Shown in pieces: positions 1 to 5,182 of a DNA stretch of 5,182 nucleotides. Location of the stretch: assembly GCA_031278025.1 (NCBI GenBank), contig JAITLF010000073.1, positions 1-5,182 of the forward strand, given 5' to 3'. Position 1 is the first letter of the stretch. Each line of letters begins with the position of its first letter. Position numbers and translations under genes: made by a program. Source of the DNA: Treponema sp. GTDB taxonomy: Bacteria > Spirochaetota > Spirochaetia > Treponematales > Breznakiellaceae. The notes under the pieces were generated by a model. That model ran no database searches. It was given only the letters and a program-made list of their open reading frames with translations, and was not told the origin of the DNA.

Positions 1-294
1 TTCTTGATCAGCAATGGAGCGTTCGGGGGAAAAAAAGAGTTATTCGGGGGAAAAACTGGAGTATTCCTGATCAAGAATGGAGCGTTCCTGATCAGGAATG
101 GAGCGTTCGGGGGCAAGAACGGCGCGCTTCGGACCGGGAGCGGCGCGCTTCGGACCGGGAGCGGCGCGCTTCGGACCGGGAGCGGCGCGCTGCGGACCGG
201 GGGCGGCGCGCTTCGGACCGGGAGCGGCGCGCTGCGGACCGGGGGCGGCGCGCTTCGGACCGGGGGCGGCGCGCCGCGGACCGGGGGCGGCTTC
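1..294. repeat. 21-bp tandem (minisatellite) array, 14 mosaic units
   Basis: Fourteen contiguous 21-bp units fill this stretch with no length variation, and the array probably continues past the left edge of the window. Three unit types are visible. Units 1, 4 and 5 (starting at 1, 64, 85) carry a TGATCA module and end in AATGGAGCG. Units 2, 3 and 6 (22, 43, 106) carry a TTCGGGGG module. Units 7-14 (127-294) are GC-rich, begin CTTCGGACCGGG or a close variant, and end GGCGCG, except the last, which ends GGCTTC. The GC-rich block is nearly homogeneous: apart from the diverged ends of the last unit, it varies mainly at unit positions 3 (T/G) and 13 (A/G). Because 21 is a multiple of 3, several frames on both strands stay open and read as heptapeptide repeats, so open frame here is not evidence of a gene. 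There are no unique spacers, so this is not CRISPR. Function is unknown; it may be a variable-number locus. Confidence 0.95.
85..98. repeat. Perfect 14-bp palindrome TTCCTGATCAGGAA within the array
   Basis: Unit 5 of the tandem array opens with a perfect 14-bp palindrome centred on GATC. Units 1 and 4 carry degraded versions at the same phase (TTCTTGATCAGCAA at 1 and TTCCTGATCAAGAA at 64). All three contain the hexamer TGATCA, which includes a Dam-type GATC site. The palindrome is visible in the sequence. Any role as a protein-binding or methylation site is inference. Confidence 0.7.
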
Positions 295-464
295 CATCCC
301 TTCCTGCCGGTTTGCGCGGCGGGGAGTATGGCCGCTGGCGCGGCAGCGCTTTTCCAGCCGGGCGGCAGGGCTTTTCCGGGCGGTTTAGCGCCGGCGGGAA
401 AGCGGCTGCCGCTCCCGGAAATTGGTACCGCCCCCGCTTTTATGCGCGGGGCGTAGCCGGCGCC
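295..464. other. Unassigned 3' flank of the MATE gene, with two hairpins
   Basis: This stretch separates the tandem array from the MATE stop codon. I find no gene in it that I can support: frames are open on both strands, as expected at this GC content, but no ribosome site or family resemblance appears. Two inverted repeats could fold in the MATE transcript. One lies at 396-416, with stem AGCGG/CCGCT around CTG extended by GGG/CCC past a two-base bulge. The other lies at 432-451, with stem CCCCGC/GCGGGG and an 8-base loop. Neither is followed by a T run on the minus strand, so they are poor intrinsic terminators. They could still protect the 3' end or help Rho-dependent termination. Confidence 0.5.
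339..382. repeat. Imperfect 22-bp tandem duplication
   Basis: Positions 339-360 and 361-382 match at 18 of 22 positions, sharing the core GCGGCAG-C/G-GCTTTTCC. The period is one base longer than in the neighbouring 21-bp array and the sequence is unrelated to those units, so it looks like an independent small duplication in a repeat-prone region. Confidence 0.6.
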
Positions 465-1859
465 CTAATTCCGGCGCGTCAAATTGCGCACCCACCGTTC
501 CTTCCTGAACCAGCGCCGGGCTATGGCGTATTTTATGAGGTCCGACAATTTCAGCAGGGCGAACATGGTTACCGGGTGCAGGGGGGTAAGCAGGGCAAGG
601 GCGAACGCGCCGGGAACGAAGATCAGGGTGTTCACCGAAACATCAACATACATGCCTAACGCGGTGTCGCCCCCGGCGCGGGAGATGGCGAACAGGGCGT
701 TGAGCAGGGACCACAGGGGCATGTAGATGAGGATGACGAAGACCAAAGCCAGGCTGATATGCCGGGCGGCGCCGGTGAGGCTGGAGAAGACCAGGGGGAT
801 AAGGAGCGCCGCGGCGCCGGCGCCGGCAGCGGCAATGACGCAGCCCGCGGCGGCGGCGCCGGAGGCGATCCAGGCGCCGCGTCTACGGGCCTCATCGAGC
901 CTGCCGGCCCCCAGGCTGCCCCCAACCAGAACACTGGCGGTGGTCCAAATGCCGCCAAACAGGAGGAAGAAAATGTTCGCGATGGTCCAGCCCGCAGCCA
1001 TTCCCGCCACGACTTCCGCGCCGCCCCGCCCGTTGTAAAGCGCGGTCATGATGGTTTCGGAACTGACCCAGGAGGCTTCGGAGAGGAACATCATGGCCGA
1101 CTTCGCGAGAATCTCCGCCATAAGACGCCGGTTTACCCGGAATATCTTGTGGAACCCGACGAAGAACGGCGCTCTTCCGCCGGGGGAACGGCAAAGGACG
1201 GCCAGGAAAACCGCCGTTTCAACAAGCCGGGCCGCAATGGTCGCCAGCGCCGCGCCGGTTACCTCAAGCCGGGGAGCGCCCAGGTTCCCGTAAATCAGGA
1301 ACCAGTTCCCCAGGGTGTTCACCACCGTAGCGGCGGAAGAAACGATCAGGGGAACCGCGGGGCGGCCAATCTCGCGGTAGGATGTTCCGATGGCCGCCGA
1401 GATCGCCATAGGGAAAAGGGTCCATGCCGTGAGTTTAATGTACCCCGCGCCGATGGCGGTGATTTCGTCCCGGGCCGCGTTGCCCATAGTCATCATGGCA
1501 AGCATCCGGTGGGGAATACACCGGCAGAGAACGAAGTATACCGCCGCCGCGCCGCAGGCGAAGATCACCTTAAACCGGTATGCGTTACCCATGCCGCCTG
1601 AGTCGCGGGCGCCGTTAAACTGGGCAAGGTAAATCCCCCCTGCCCCGCAAACCGCGTTAACAATCACGATGAAAATGAAGTTGAGCTGATTCGTTACGTT
1701 CACCGCCGCCATGCTGACATCCCCCAGGCCGGCGACCATAAAATTATCGATGAGGGAGACCATGCTCATGACGAACTGCTGTAACATCACCGGCACGGCG
1801 ATAGCGAGGGCTTCCCGGTAGAAATTCCACGGCCCCAGCCGCTTAAAAGGCAAAGACAT
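465..1859 (-). CDS. MATE-family efflux transporter (Na+ or H+ antiporter)
   Basis: This predicted inner-membrane protein exports cationic drugs or metabolites in exchange for Na+ or H+. The 464 residues match the usual MATE length (about 440-480) and hydropathy suggests twelve helices in two six-helix lobes. Family signatures seen: TM1 with the conserved acidic residue (D38, in IDNFMVAGLG); the end of TM2 with GIYLAQFNGA (75-84); TM5 with N181 in NTLGNWFLIYG followed by GAPRLEVTGAALAT; the second-lobe counterpart GGIWTTASVLVGGSLGAGR (302-320); and ISRAGGDT (392-399) before TM11. The C-terminus is strongly basic, as expected on the cytoplasmic face. The ATG start is firm: no other start codon lies between it and an in-frame upstream TGA (1893-1895). 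It has no purine-rich Shine-Dalgarno site (CATTACCCCT precedes ATG), but a promoter sits immediately upstream, suggesting a nearly leaderless mRNA. It ends in TAG, and the frame beyond stays open to the window edge. The gene looks intact. Substrate cannot be told from sequence, and no regulator gene is adjacent. Confidence 0.95.
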   Translation of the reverse strand: MSLPFKRLGPWNFYREALAIAVPVMLQQFVMSMVSLIDNFMVAGLGDVSMAAVNVTNQLNFIFIVIVNAVCGAGGIYLAQFNGARDSGGMGNAYRFKVIFACGAAAVYFVLCRCIPHRMLAMMTMGNAARDEITAIGAGYIKLTAWTLFPMAISAAIGTSYREIGRPAVPLIVSSAATVVNTLGNWFLIYGNLGAPRLEVTGAALATIAARLVETAVFLAVLCRSPGGRAPFFVGFHKIFRVNRRLMAEILAKSAMMFLSEASWVSSETIMTALYNGRGGAEVVAGMAAGWTIANIFFLLFGGIWTTASVLVGGSLGAGRLDEARRRGAWIASGAAAAGCVIAAAGAGAAALLIPLVFSSLTGAARHISLALVFVILIYMPLWSLLNALFAISRAGGDTALGMYVDVSVNTLIFVPGAFALALLTPLHPVTMFALLKLSDLIKYAIARRWFRKERWVRNLTRRN

Positions 1860-1869
1860 AGGGGTAATG

Positions 1870-1896
1870 AATATACGTGTATGACTGCTTAGTCAA
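1870..1896 (-). promoter_or_regulatory. Sigma-70-type promoter of the MATE gene
   Basis: Reading on the minus strand, TTGACT (1896-1891, 5 of 6 to the -35 consensus) is followed after 15 bases by TATATT (1875-1870, 5 of 6 to the -10 consensus). The spacer is short, but both hexamers are good. Transcription would start near the A at 1865, only about 6 bases before the ATG, giving an almost leaderless transcript. This fits the missing Shine-Dalgarno site. Confidence 0.6.
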
Positions 1897-1933
1897 CCCG
1901 CGGCCGTGTTCGGGAAGAGGGCGGTTTGGTAAT

Positions 1934-1961
1934 CAGGGTACGAGGCCGGTCTCCCACCCTG
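1934..1961. promoter_or_regulatory. 28-bp imperfect palindrome between the divergent promoters (possible operator)
   Basis: The outer arms CAGGGT (1934-1939) and ACCCTG (1956-1961) are perfectly complementary. After a 2-base mismatch each side, GAG pairs with CTC, and the centre is CCGG. In all, 22 of 28 positions are self-complementary. It lies between the two -35 elements (1896 and 1977), where a dimeric regulator could control both genes. It could also be a hairpin or chance in GC-rich DNA. No regulator gene is in the window. Confidence 0.4.
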
Positions 1962-1976
1962 CTCTTATCCGGCGTG

Positions 1977-2005
1977 TTGACTACTGCCGCGGGTATGGGT
2001 AGTCT
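1977..2005 (+). promoter_or_regulatory. Possible sigma-70 promoter of the large metalloprotease/barrel gene
   Basis: TTGACT (1977-1982) is identical to the -35 hexamer of the divergent MATE promoter, and both sit in the context GTTGACTA. After 17 bases comes TAGTCT (2000-2005), a poor -10 with 3 of 6 matches. A transcript would begin near 2010-2013, on top of the ATG at 2011, which would favour a start codon further downstream. The -35 is convincing and the -10 is not. Confidence 0.35.
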
Positions 2006-2010
2006 TTTTC

Positions 2011-5000
2011 ATGATAAAAAACCACAAAAGAGGTAGTTTCGCCGTGTCAAATGTTAGAATATGCTCCCAGGGAGCCGGCAGGGGGCTTTTTTTGCTAATC
2101 ATTGACCGGCTCGCGGGCCGGCAGGCGGGCCGGCAATCCACCGGGCCGGTTAAAAAACGCATCGGGATTCCGCTGCTTGCCTGTTTCTGCTGCCTTGCCG
2201 GGACTTCCCTGGAAGCCCAATGGCGGCAGCCCTTTCCTTCCCTCAAGGTAATCAAGACCGAGCGCTTCGATATCGTCTATCCCCCGCAATCGGAAACGAC
2301 TGCCCGGACCCTGGCGGGTTTCGCGGACCGGGTGTACTACCAGGTGTCCGGCATCCTGGGGATACGCGTCCGGGACCGGATTGTTGTTACCCTTACCCCG
2401 CATACGGATAATTTTAACGGCTATGCGAATCCTGTTCCCTATCCTCATATTGTGCTGCTCGATACCCCTATGCCACTTGAGACGATGGGGGCCTATACCA
2501 ATTCATTAGAAGGCCTCTTTTTGCATGAGCTGACCCATGTGATTTCCCTGAGCAGCAGGGGCCCGCGGTCGGAGGGTTTTCACAAAGTATTCGGCGGGTG
2601 GGTCTTCCCGGCGATCTTTACCGCCCCGGGATTTATGGTGGAAGGAGTAACCGTCAGCTTCGAGAGCCTTGACGGGACAGGCCGGGCCAATGATCCCCTG
2701 GTTAAGGAAAGGCTGCTTCAGGCGATTCATGAAAACGCGGTTCTTACCCCCTTTCAGGCATCGGGGATGTATGACCTCCCCCATATCGCGGACGGCTCAT
2801 ATGATTACGGCGGCCTTTTCTCCGCCTATCTGCAAGACAGGTACGGGATGGACAAATACGCCCGGCTTTGGGTTGTTATGGGCAGCGCCAAATCCCGGTT
2901 CTCTTTCAAGGTTTACAATTCGGGGTATTACGCCCTTTTCCGGCAGGTGTATGACCGTCCCTTTCTGGAAGTCTGGAATGAATTTATCGAATCCCTGCGG
3001 ATTTCGGGCATCGAAGAAAATCCCAATCCCCCGCTGTTCGACGGCGCTTTCCGCCAAAAGGCCCAGCTTGCCGCGGTGGATGCCGGGGGCGGGAAGGTCT
3101 TTGCCGCCGACCGTATCCGCGGAAAGGTGATCGCCTACGACAGCGCCGCCGGGGAGCTTCGGAACGTGATGAACATCGACCGGCAGGGTATCTATAACCT
3201 GGCGGCCTCAGCCGGCGGCGGGCGGCTTCTTATTTCCTCGTATCGGACCGCCGGCTCCCTGAACTATGTGTTTAACGAACAGCGGACGGTGATCACCGAA
3301 TATGATACCCGCCGGGGCCGGAAAACCGGCCGTGAATGGAAGGGATTCTACGACGGGCGGTATTTTCGGGACGGGGTGATTGCCCTGGGTTCCGACCGGC
3401 ATAACACCACCATCGTGTACCTGTCCGGCTCGAAGGCCGCGGAAGTACTCTTGCGCGGCACCGGGGAACTCCTCTATTCAAATCCCACCCCGCTTGATGA
3501 TACCTGGATAGCCTTTACCGCCGCCAAACGGGGAACGCGGGAACTGTGCCTGTATAACTACGAGACACGGGAAGTCTATACCCTTACATCGGATACGGAA
3601 GATGGGGAAAGCCGGTGGAAGTACCTGAGGGGGCTTGGTTTTTATGAGGGGCGGATTTTCTTTTCCTATAACCACGACGGCAGAATGTATAAACTTGGAA
3701 TGGCGGACCCCGGCGGGTTCCTCACGGGAAACGCCGAAACCATCGAGGCGGTTTTCTCCGAGCGGGATTTTTCCGGCGGCGTATTCCGTCCGGTGATGGC
3801 CCAGGGGGCCGTCTATTACCGGGGAGCCTTTGCGTCCCACGACGCGCTGATGAAGTTCCCGGAAGCCGTGGAATCCCTTTCGGGCCTCCGCGTTTCCCTT
3901 TCCCTAAAACCCTGGGATGAGGAGGACCGCCGGGCCGCGGCCGCGCCGCCGGCTCAGAAAGAAGCGGCAGCTTCCACGGTTGCGGCAAGCGGGCTGCCCT
4001 CATCCCGTTATTGGGGCCTTACGTATCTCAACCCCTTCAAGTTCTGGATACCCTATCCCCTGTTCCGGGGGGATCCGGATACCGCGATTGGGATAACCGC
4101 TAACGGACCCGGCATGTTCTCCCTGATGATGGACCCGACGGACACCAATCAGATTTCCCTTAATGCCGCTGTGGATATTCCCTACCTGATGGGGAACCTC
4201 ACCCTCACCTGGCTCAACCTGGGGCTTGGCTTTCCCTTGACCTTCACCGTGTCCGATACGCTGGACACCGGCAAAACCCGCTATTCCGAAGGCATCCGGG
4301 AAACCTTTTTCGATGTCCGGGCGACTTTCAGCCGGGGCCTGGGGGGGAACCGGCTTAATTTTTCAGTCAGCCCGGAATTGGAAGTCCTGATGTACGCGCT
4401 TGAACCGCCGGGCCGTTCAGTGTGGAAAGACGGGCCTCAATCTGCGTACACCTGGGGCTATCAACAAACCCACTTCATCGGCGCGCTGGCCGTGGAGCTG
4501 AGTAACCTTATCGGGGTAAACCGGGAACTCTTTGGCCAGGGAGTCTCCCTGGCGGCCATTGGTAAATACGCGGCGCGCCGCGGGACGCCCCTGGCGGACC
4601 AGGCGCTGCCCCGTGCCGAGGGGGTATTCCAGGCCGCCTTTATGCCCTACCTGCCCCTGCGGTTCCGGCTCTACGGGGTGTGGGATGAGCGGGGCATGAA
4701 CCTTGCGGGCCAGTCCACGCCCTTTTCGTCCGCGTCCTTCGACGCCATCGCTTCCAGGGAGTACGTCAATACCGGCAGGCTGCTCATGACGGACCTGCAA
4801 TGGCTTGCGGGGGGAGAGGCGGAGGTCAAACTCTTTAAGGTTGAGGTTCAGCGGCATCTGTCCCACCTCTACATTAACCGGCTCTTTGGCACCCTGGCCT
4901 ACCGGGGAGCGGTTTACGACGATCGGGGGCATCCCGCCGCGGAAGGCACGGCTTTAACCGGCCCGTACCGGCTTGCCCAGTCCCTGGTCCTCCGTTTGGG

Positions 5001-5145
5001 CGGCCTGTCTTCCTTCGCCATCGTGCCGTACATTCCGTTCCGGGTGTCCGCTTCTTTTGTGGGAGTCTGGAAGATGTCTAATGTGAACGATGGCAGCCAC
5101 AGAAATGATTTTTGGTTCGGTCCTGAATTAACCCTTAGCTATTGA
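2011..5145 (+). CDS. Exported gluzincin metallopeptidase / beta-propeller / outer-membrane barrel protein
   Basis: I infer an outer-membrane protein carrying a peptidase-like domain. Numbering is from ATG 2011. Residues 47-69 are an export signal: VKKR, a hydrophobic core, then probable cleavage at LEA/QW. Residues 70-331 resemble the peptidase-MA/gluzincin group: zinc motif HELTH at 172-176, third ligand probably E211 in PGFMVEGV, and the helical motif YGGLFSAYLQDRYG (266-279). Residues about 347-630 are beta-rich with repeated blades such as GKVFAADRIRGKVIAYD, like a TolB-type propeller. A charged, Ala-rich linker (636-660) leads to NPFKFWIPYPLF and a region of alternating strands (about 685-1044) ending in aromatic ELTLSY, typical of a barrel inserted by the BAM machinery. 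The start is uncertain: ATG 2011 lacks a ribosome site; GTG 2044 has AAAGAGG 10 bases upstream; TTG 2092 has AGGGGG 6 bases upstream and gives the shortest signal n-region. I list the longest form. Substrate is unknown and no symbol is warranted. Confidence 0.85.
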   Translation: MIKNHKRGSFAVSNVRICSQGAGRGLFLLIIDRLAGRQAGRQSTGPVKKRIGIPLLACFCCLAGTSLEAQWRQPFPSLKVIKTERFDIVYPPQSETTARTLAGFADRVYYQVSGILGIRVRDRIVVTLTPHTDNFNGYANPVPYPHIVLLDTPMPLETMGAYTNSLEGLFLHELTHVISLSSRGPRSEGFHKVFGGWVFPAIFTAPGFMVEGVTVSFESLDGTGRANDPLVKERLLQAIHENAVLTPFQASGMYDLPHIADGSYDYGGLFSAYLQDRYGMDKYARLWVVMGSAKSRFSFKVYNSGYYALFRQVYDRPFLEVWNEFIESLRISGIEENPNPPLFDGAFRQKAQLAAVDAGGGKVFAADRIRGKVIAYDSAAGELRNVMNIDRQGIYNLAASAGGGRLLISSYRTAGSLNYVFNEQRTVITEYDTRRGRKTGREWKGFYDGRYFRDGVIALGSDRHNTTIVYLSGSKAAEVLLRGTGELLYSNPTPLDDTWIAFTAAKRGTRELCLYNYETREVYTLTSDTEDGESRWKYLRGLGFYEGRIFFSYNHDGRMYKLGMADPGGFLTGNAETIEAVFSERDFSGGVFRPVMAQGAVYYRGAFASHDALMKFPEAVESLSGLRVSLSLKPWDEEDRRAAAAPPAQKEAAASTVAASGLPSSRYWGLTYLNPFKFWIPYPLFRGDPDTAIGITANGPGMFSLMMDPTDTNQISLNAAVDIPYLMGNLTLTWLNLGLGFPLTFTVSDTLDTGKTRYSEGIRETFFDVRATFSRGLGGNRLNFSVSPELEVLMYALEPPGRSVWKDGPQSAYTWGYQQTHFIGALAVELSNLIGVNRELFGQGVSLAAIGKYAARRGTPLADQALPRAEGVFQAAFMPYLPLRFRLYGVWDERGMNLAGQSTPFSSASFDAIASREYVNTGRLLMTDLQWLAGGEAEVKLFKVEVQRHLSHLYINRLFGTLAYRGAVYDDRGHPAAEGTALTGPYRLAQSLVLRLGGLSSFAIVPYIPFRVSASFVGVWKMSNVNDGSHRNDFWFGPELTLSY
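2028..2046 (+). promoter_or_regulatory. Ribosome site for an alternative GTG start
   Basis: AAGAGG (2028-2033) precedes GTG (2044-2046) by 10 bases in the frame of the large protein, and would start it at V12 of the longest form. This is a better initiation signal than anything before ATG 2011 and is compatible with the predicted transcription start near 2012. A third candidate, TTG 2092-2094, has AGGGGG (2080-2085) 6 bases upstream. No ATG, GTG or TTG in this frame lies between 2095 and the signal peptide, so one of these three is the likely start. Confidence 0.4.
2063..2093 (+). terminator. Terminator-like hairpin with T7 tract near the gene start (possible attenuator)
   Basis: GCTCCC (2063-2068) can pair with GGGGGC (2081-2086) in a 6-bp stem with one G-T wobble, followed directly by seven T residues (2087-2093), the layout of an intrinsic terminator. 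The same 5' arm can instead form a smaller competing hairpin, GCTCC with GGAGC (2071-2075). A tiny reading frame, MLEYAPREPAGGFFC (2051-2098), ends just after the T run but has no well-placed ribosome site. If translation starts at TTG 2092, this is a leader attenuator. If it starts at 2011 or 2044, it is simply coding sequence. Confidence 0.3.
2105..2151 (+). repeat. GC-rich short repeats with stem potential, encoding AGRQAGRQ
   Basis: GCGGGCCGGCA occurs at 2113-2123 and 2125-2135 with a 12-bp period, and a related CCGGGCCGGTT follows at 2141. The outer ACCGGC (2105-2110) and GCCGGT (2145-2150) are perfect complements and could close a long GC-rich stem. In frame it encodes a low-complexity segment between the uncertain start and the signal peptide. 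It may be a young duplication or a structured leader. Confidence 0.5.
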
Positions 5146-5182
5146 ATTGAAGGGGAAGCCAATCAGCCTTATTTCCCTCCCT

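Noticed and set aside
1..294. CRISPR array
   Set aside because: Units are contiguous 21-mers without unique spacers, and no cas gene is nearby.
40..297. Minus-strand open frame of AAPGPKR-type repeats starting at an ATG
   Set aside because: It has the same repeat-driven openness, no clear promoter, and unit variation again includes both a silent and a replacing site (Lys to Gln). The part before the stop is not repeat-consistent in composition. I do not call it a gene.
432..451. Hairpin CCCCGC/GCGGGG as an intrinsic terminator of the MATE gene
   Set aside because: No T run follows it on the minus strand, so it lacks the second half of an intrinsic terminator.
4..456. Plus-strand open frame reading heptads such as NGAFLIR and SGALRTG
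   Set aside because: It opens on a TTG with no ribosome site. The openness is explained by a 21-bp repeat (multiple of 3) and high GC. Variation among units does not favour this frame: one variable site is silent and the other changes Ser to Gly.
759..1601. Long plus-strand open frame opposite the MATE gene
   Set aside because: It is the antisense shadow of a clear twelve-helix transporter. The translation is low-complexity, rich in Gly, Ala and Arg, and has no family features.
1891..1993. Possible long inverted repeat from TTGACT and GCCGCGGG copies on both sides of the intergenic region
   Set aside because: The two elements occur in a different order in the two arms, so they do not form one collinear inverted repeat. 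The TTGACT copies are better explained as -35 elements.
2173..2184. Lipobox LLAC in the signal region of the large protein (C58)
   Set aside because: The hydrophobic stretch before the Cys is only about six residues, a better signal peptidase I site follows at LEA/QW, and a C-terminal barrel does not need a lipid anchor. Spirochaete lipoboxes are loose, so it is not fully excluded.
4417..4932. Minus-strand open frame opposite the barrel-coding region
   Set aside because: It is antisense to a well-supported coding region, with no ribosome site or recognisable domain.
5146..5182. Possible terminator (AGGGGAA with TTCCCT) after the large gene
   Set aside because: The pairing needs a bulge and a large loop, and the window ends before any T run could be judged.

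Overview
The window is GC-rich bacterial chromosomal DNA with two full-length genes transcribed divergently from a short intergenic region, and a GC-rich tandem-repeat tract downstream of the left-hand gene. The organism cannot be fixed from this alone. A C-terminal outer-membrane barrel indicates a diderm. The long exported metalloprotease/propeller/barrel protein, the MATE type and the repeat style make me lean towards a GC-rich spirochaete (a Treponema-like lineage), but this is a weak inference.

Layout: 1-294 is a continuous 21-bp tandem array of 14 units. Its left six units are mixed-composition and mosaic, and its right eight are homogenised and very GC-rich. 295-464 is unassigned sequence with a 22-bp imperfect duplication and two hairpins. 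465-1859 (minus) encodes a 464-residue MATE-family multidrug/sodium antiporter. 1860-2010 is the divergent control region, with a good TTGACT/TATATT promoter for the MATE gene that predicts an almost leaderless mRNA, a 28-bp imperfect palindrome, and a weaker TTGACT/TAGTCT promoter facing right. 2011-5145 (plus) encodes a protein of up to 1044 residues with an export signal, an HELTH gluzincin-type metallopeptidase domain, a TolB-like beta-propeller region and a C-terminal outer-membrane beta-barrel. Its true start is uncertain because a terminator-like hairpin with seven T residues and a GC-rich repeat lie inside the first 50 codons. 5146-5182 is a short 3' flank with no assignable feature.

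The two genes do not obviously share a pathway. One is an inner-membrane exporter and the other a predicted outer-membrane or surface protease-like protein. They may share regulation through the palindrome between their promoters. I see no CRISPR array, tRNA, rRNA, transposase or phage gene. The items most worth following up are the mosaic 21-bp array, whose reading frame is continuous with the MATE gene past its TAG stop, the architecture of the large protein, and its odd 5' leader.
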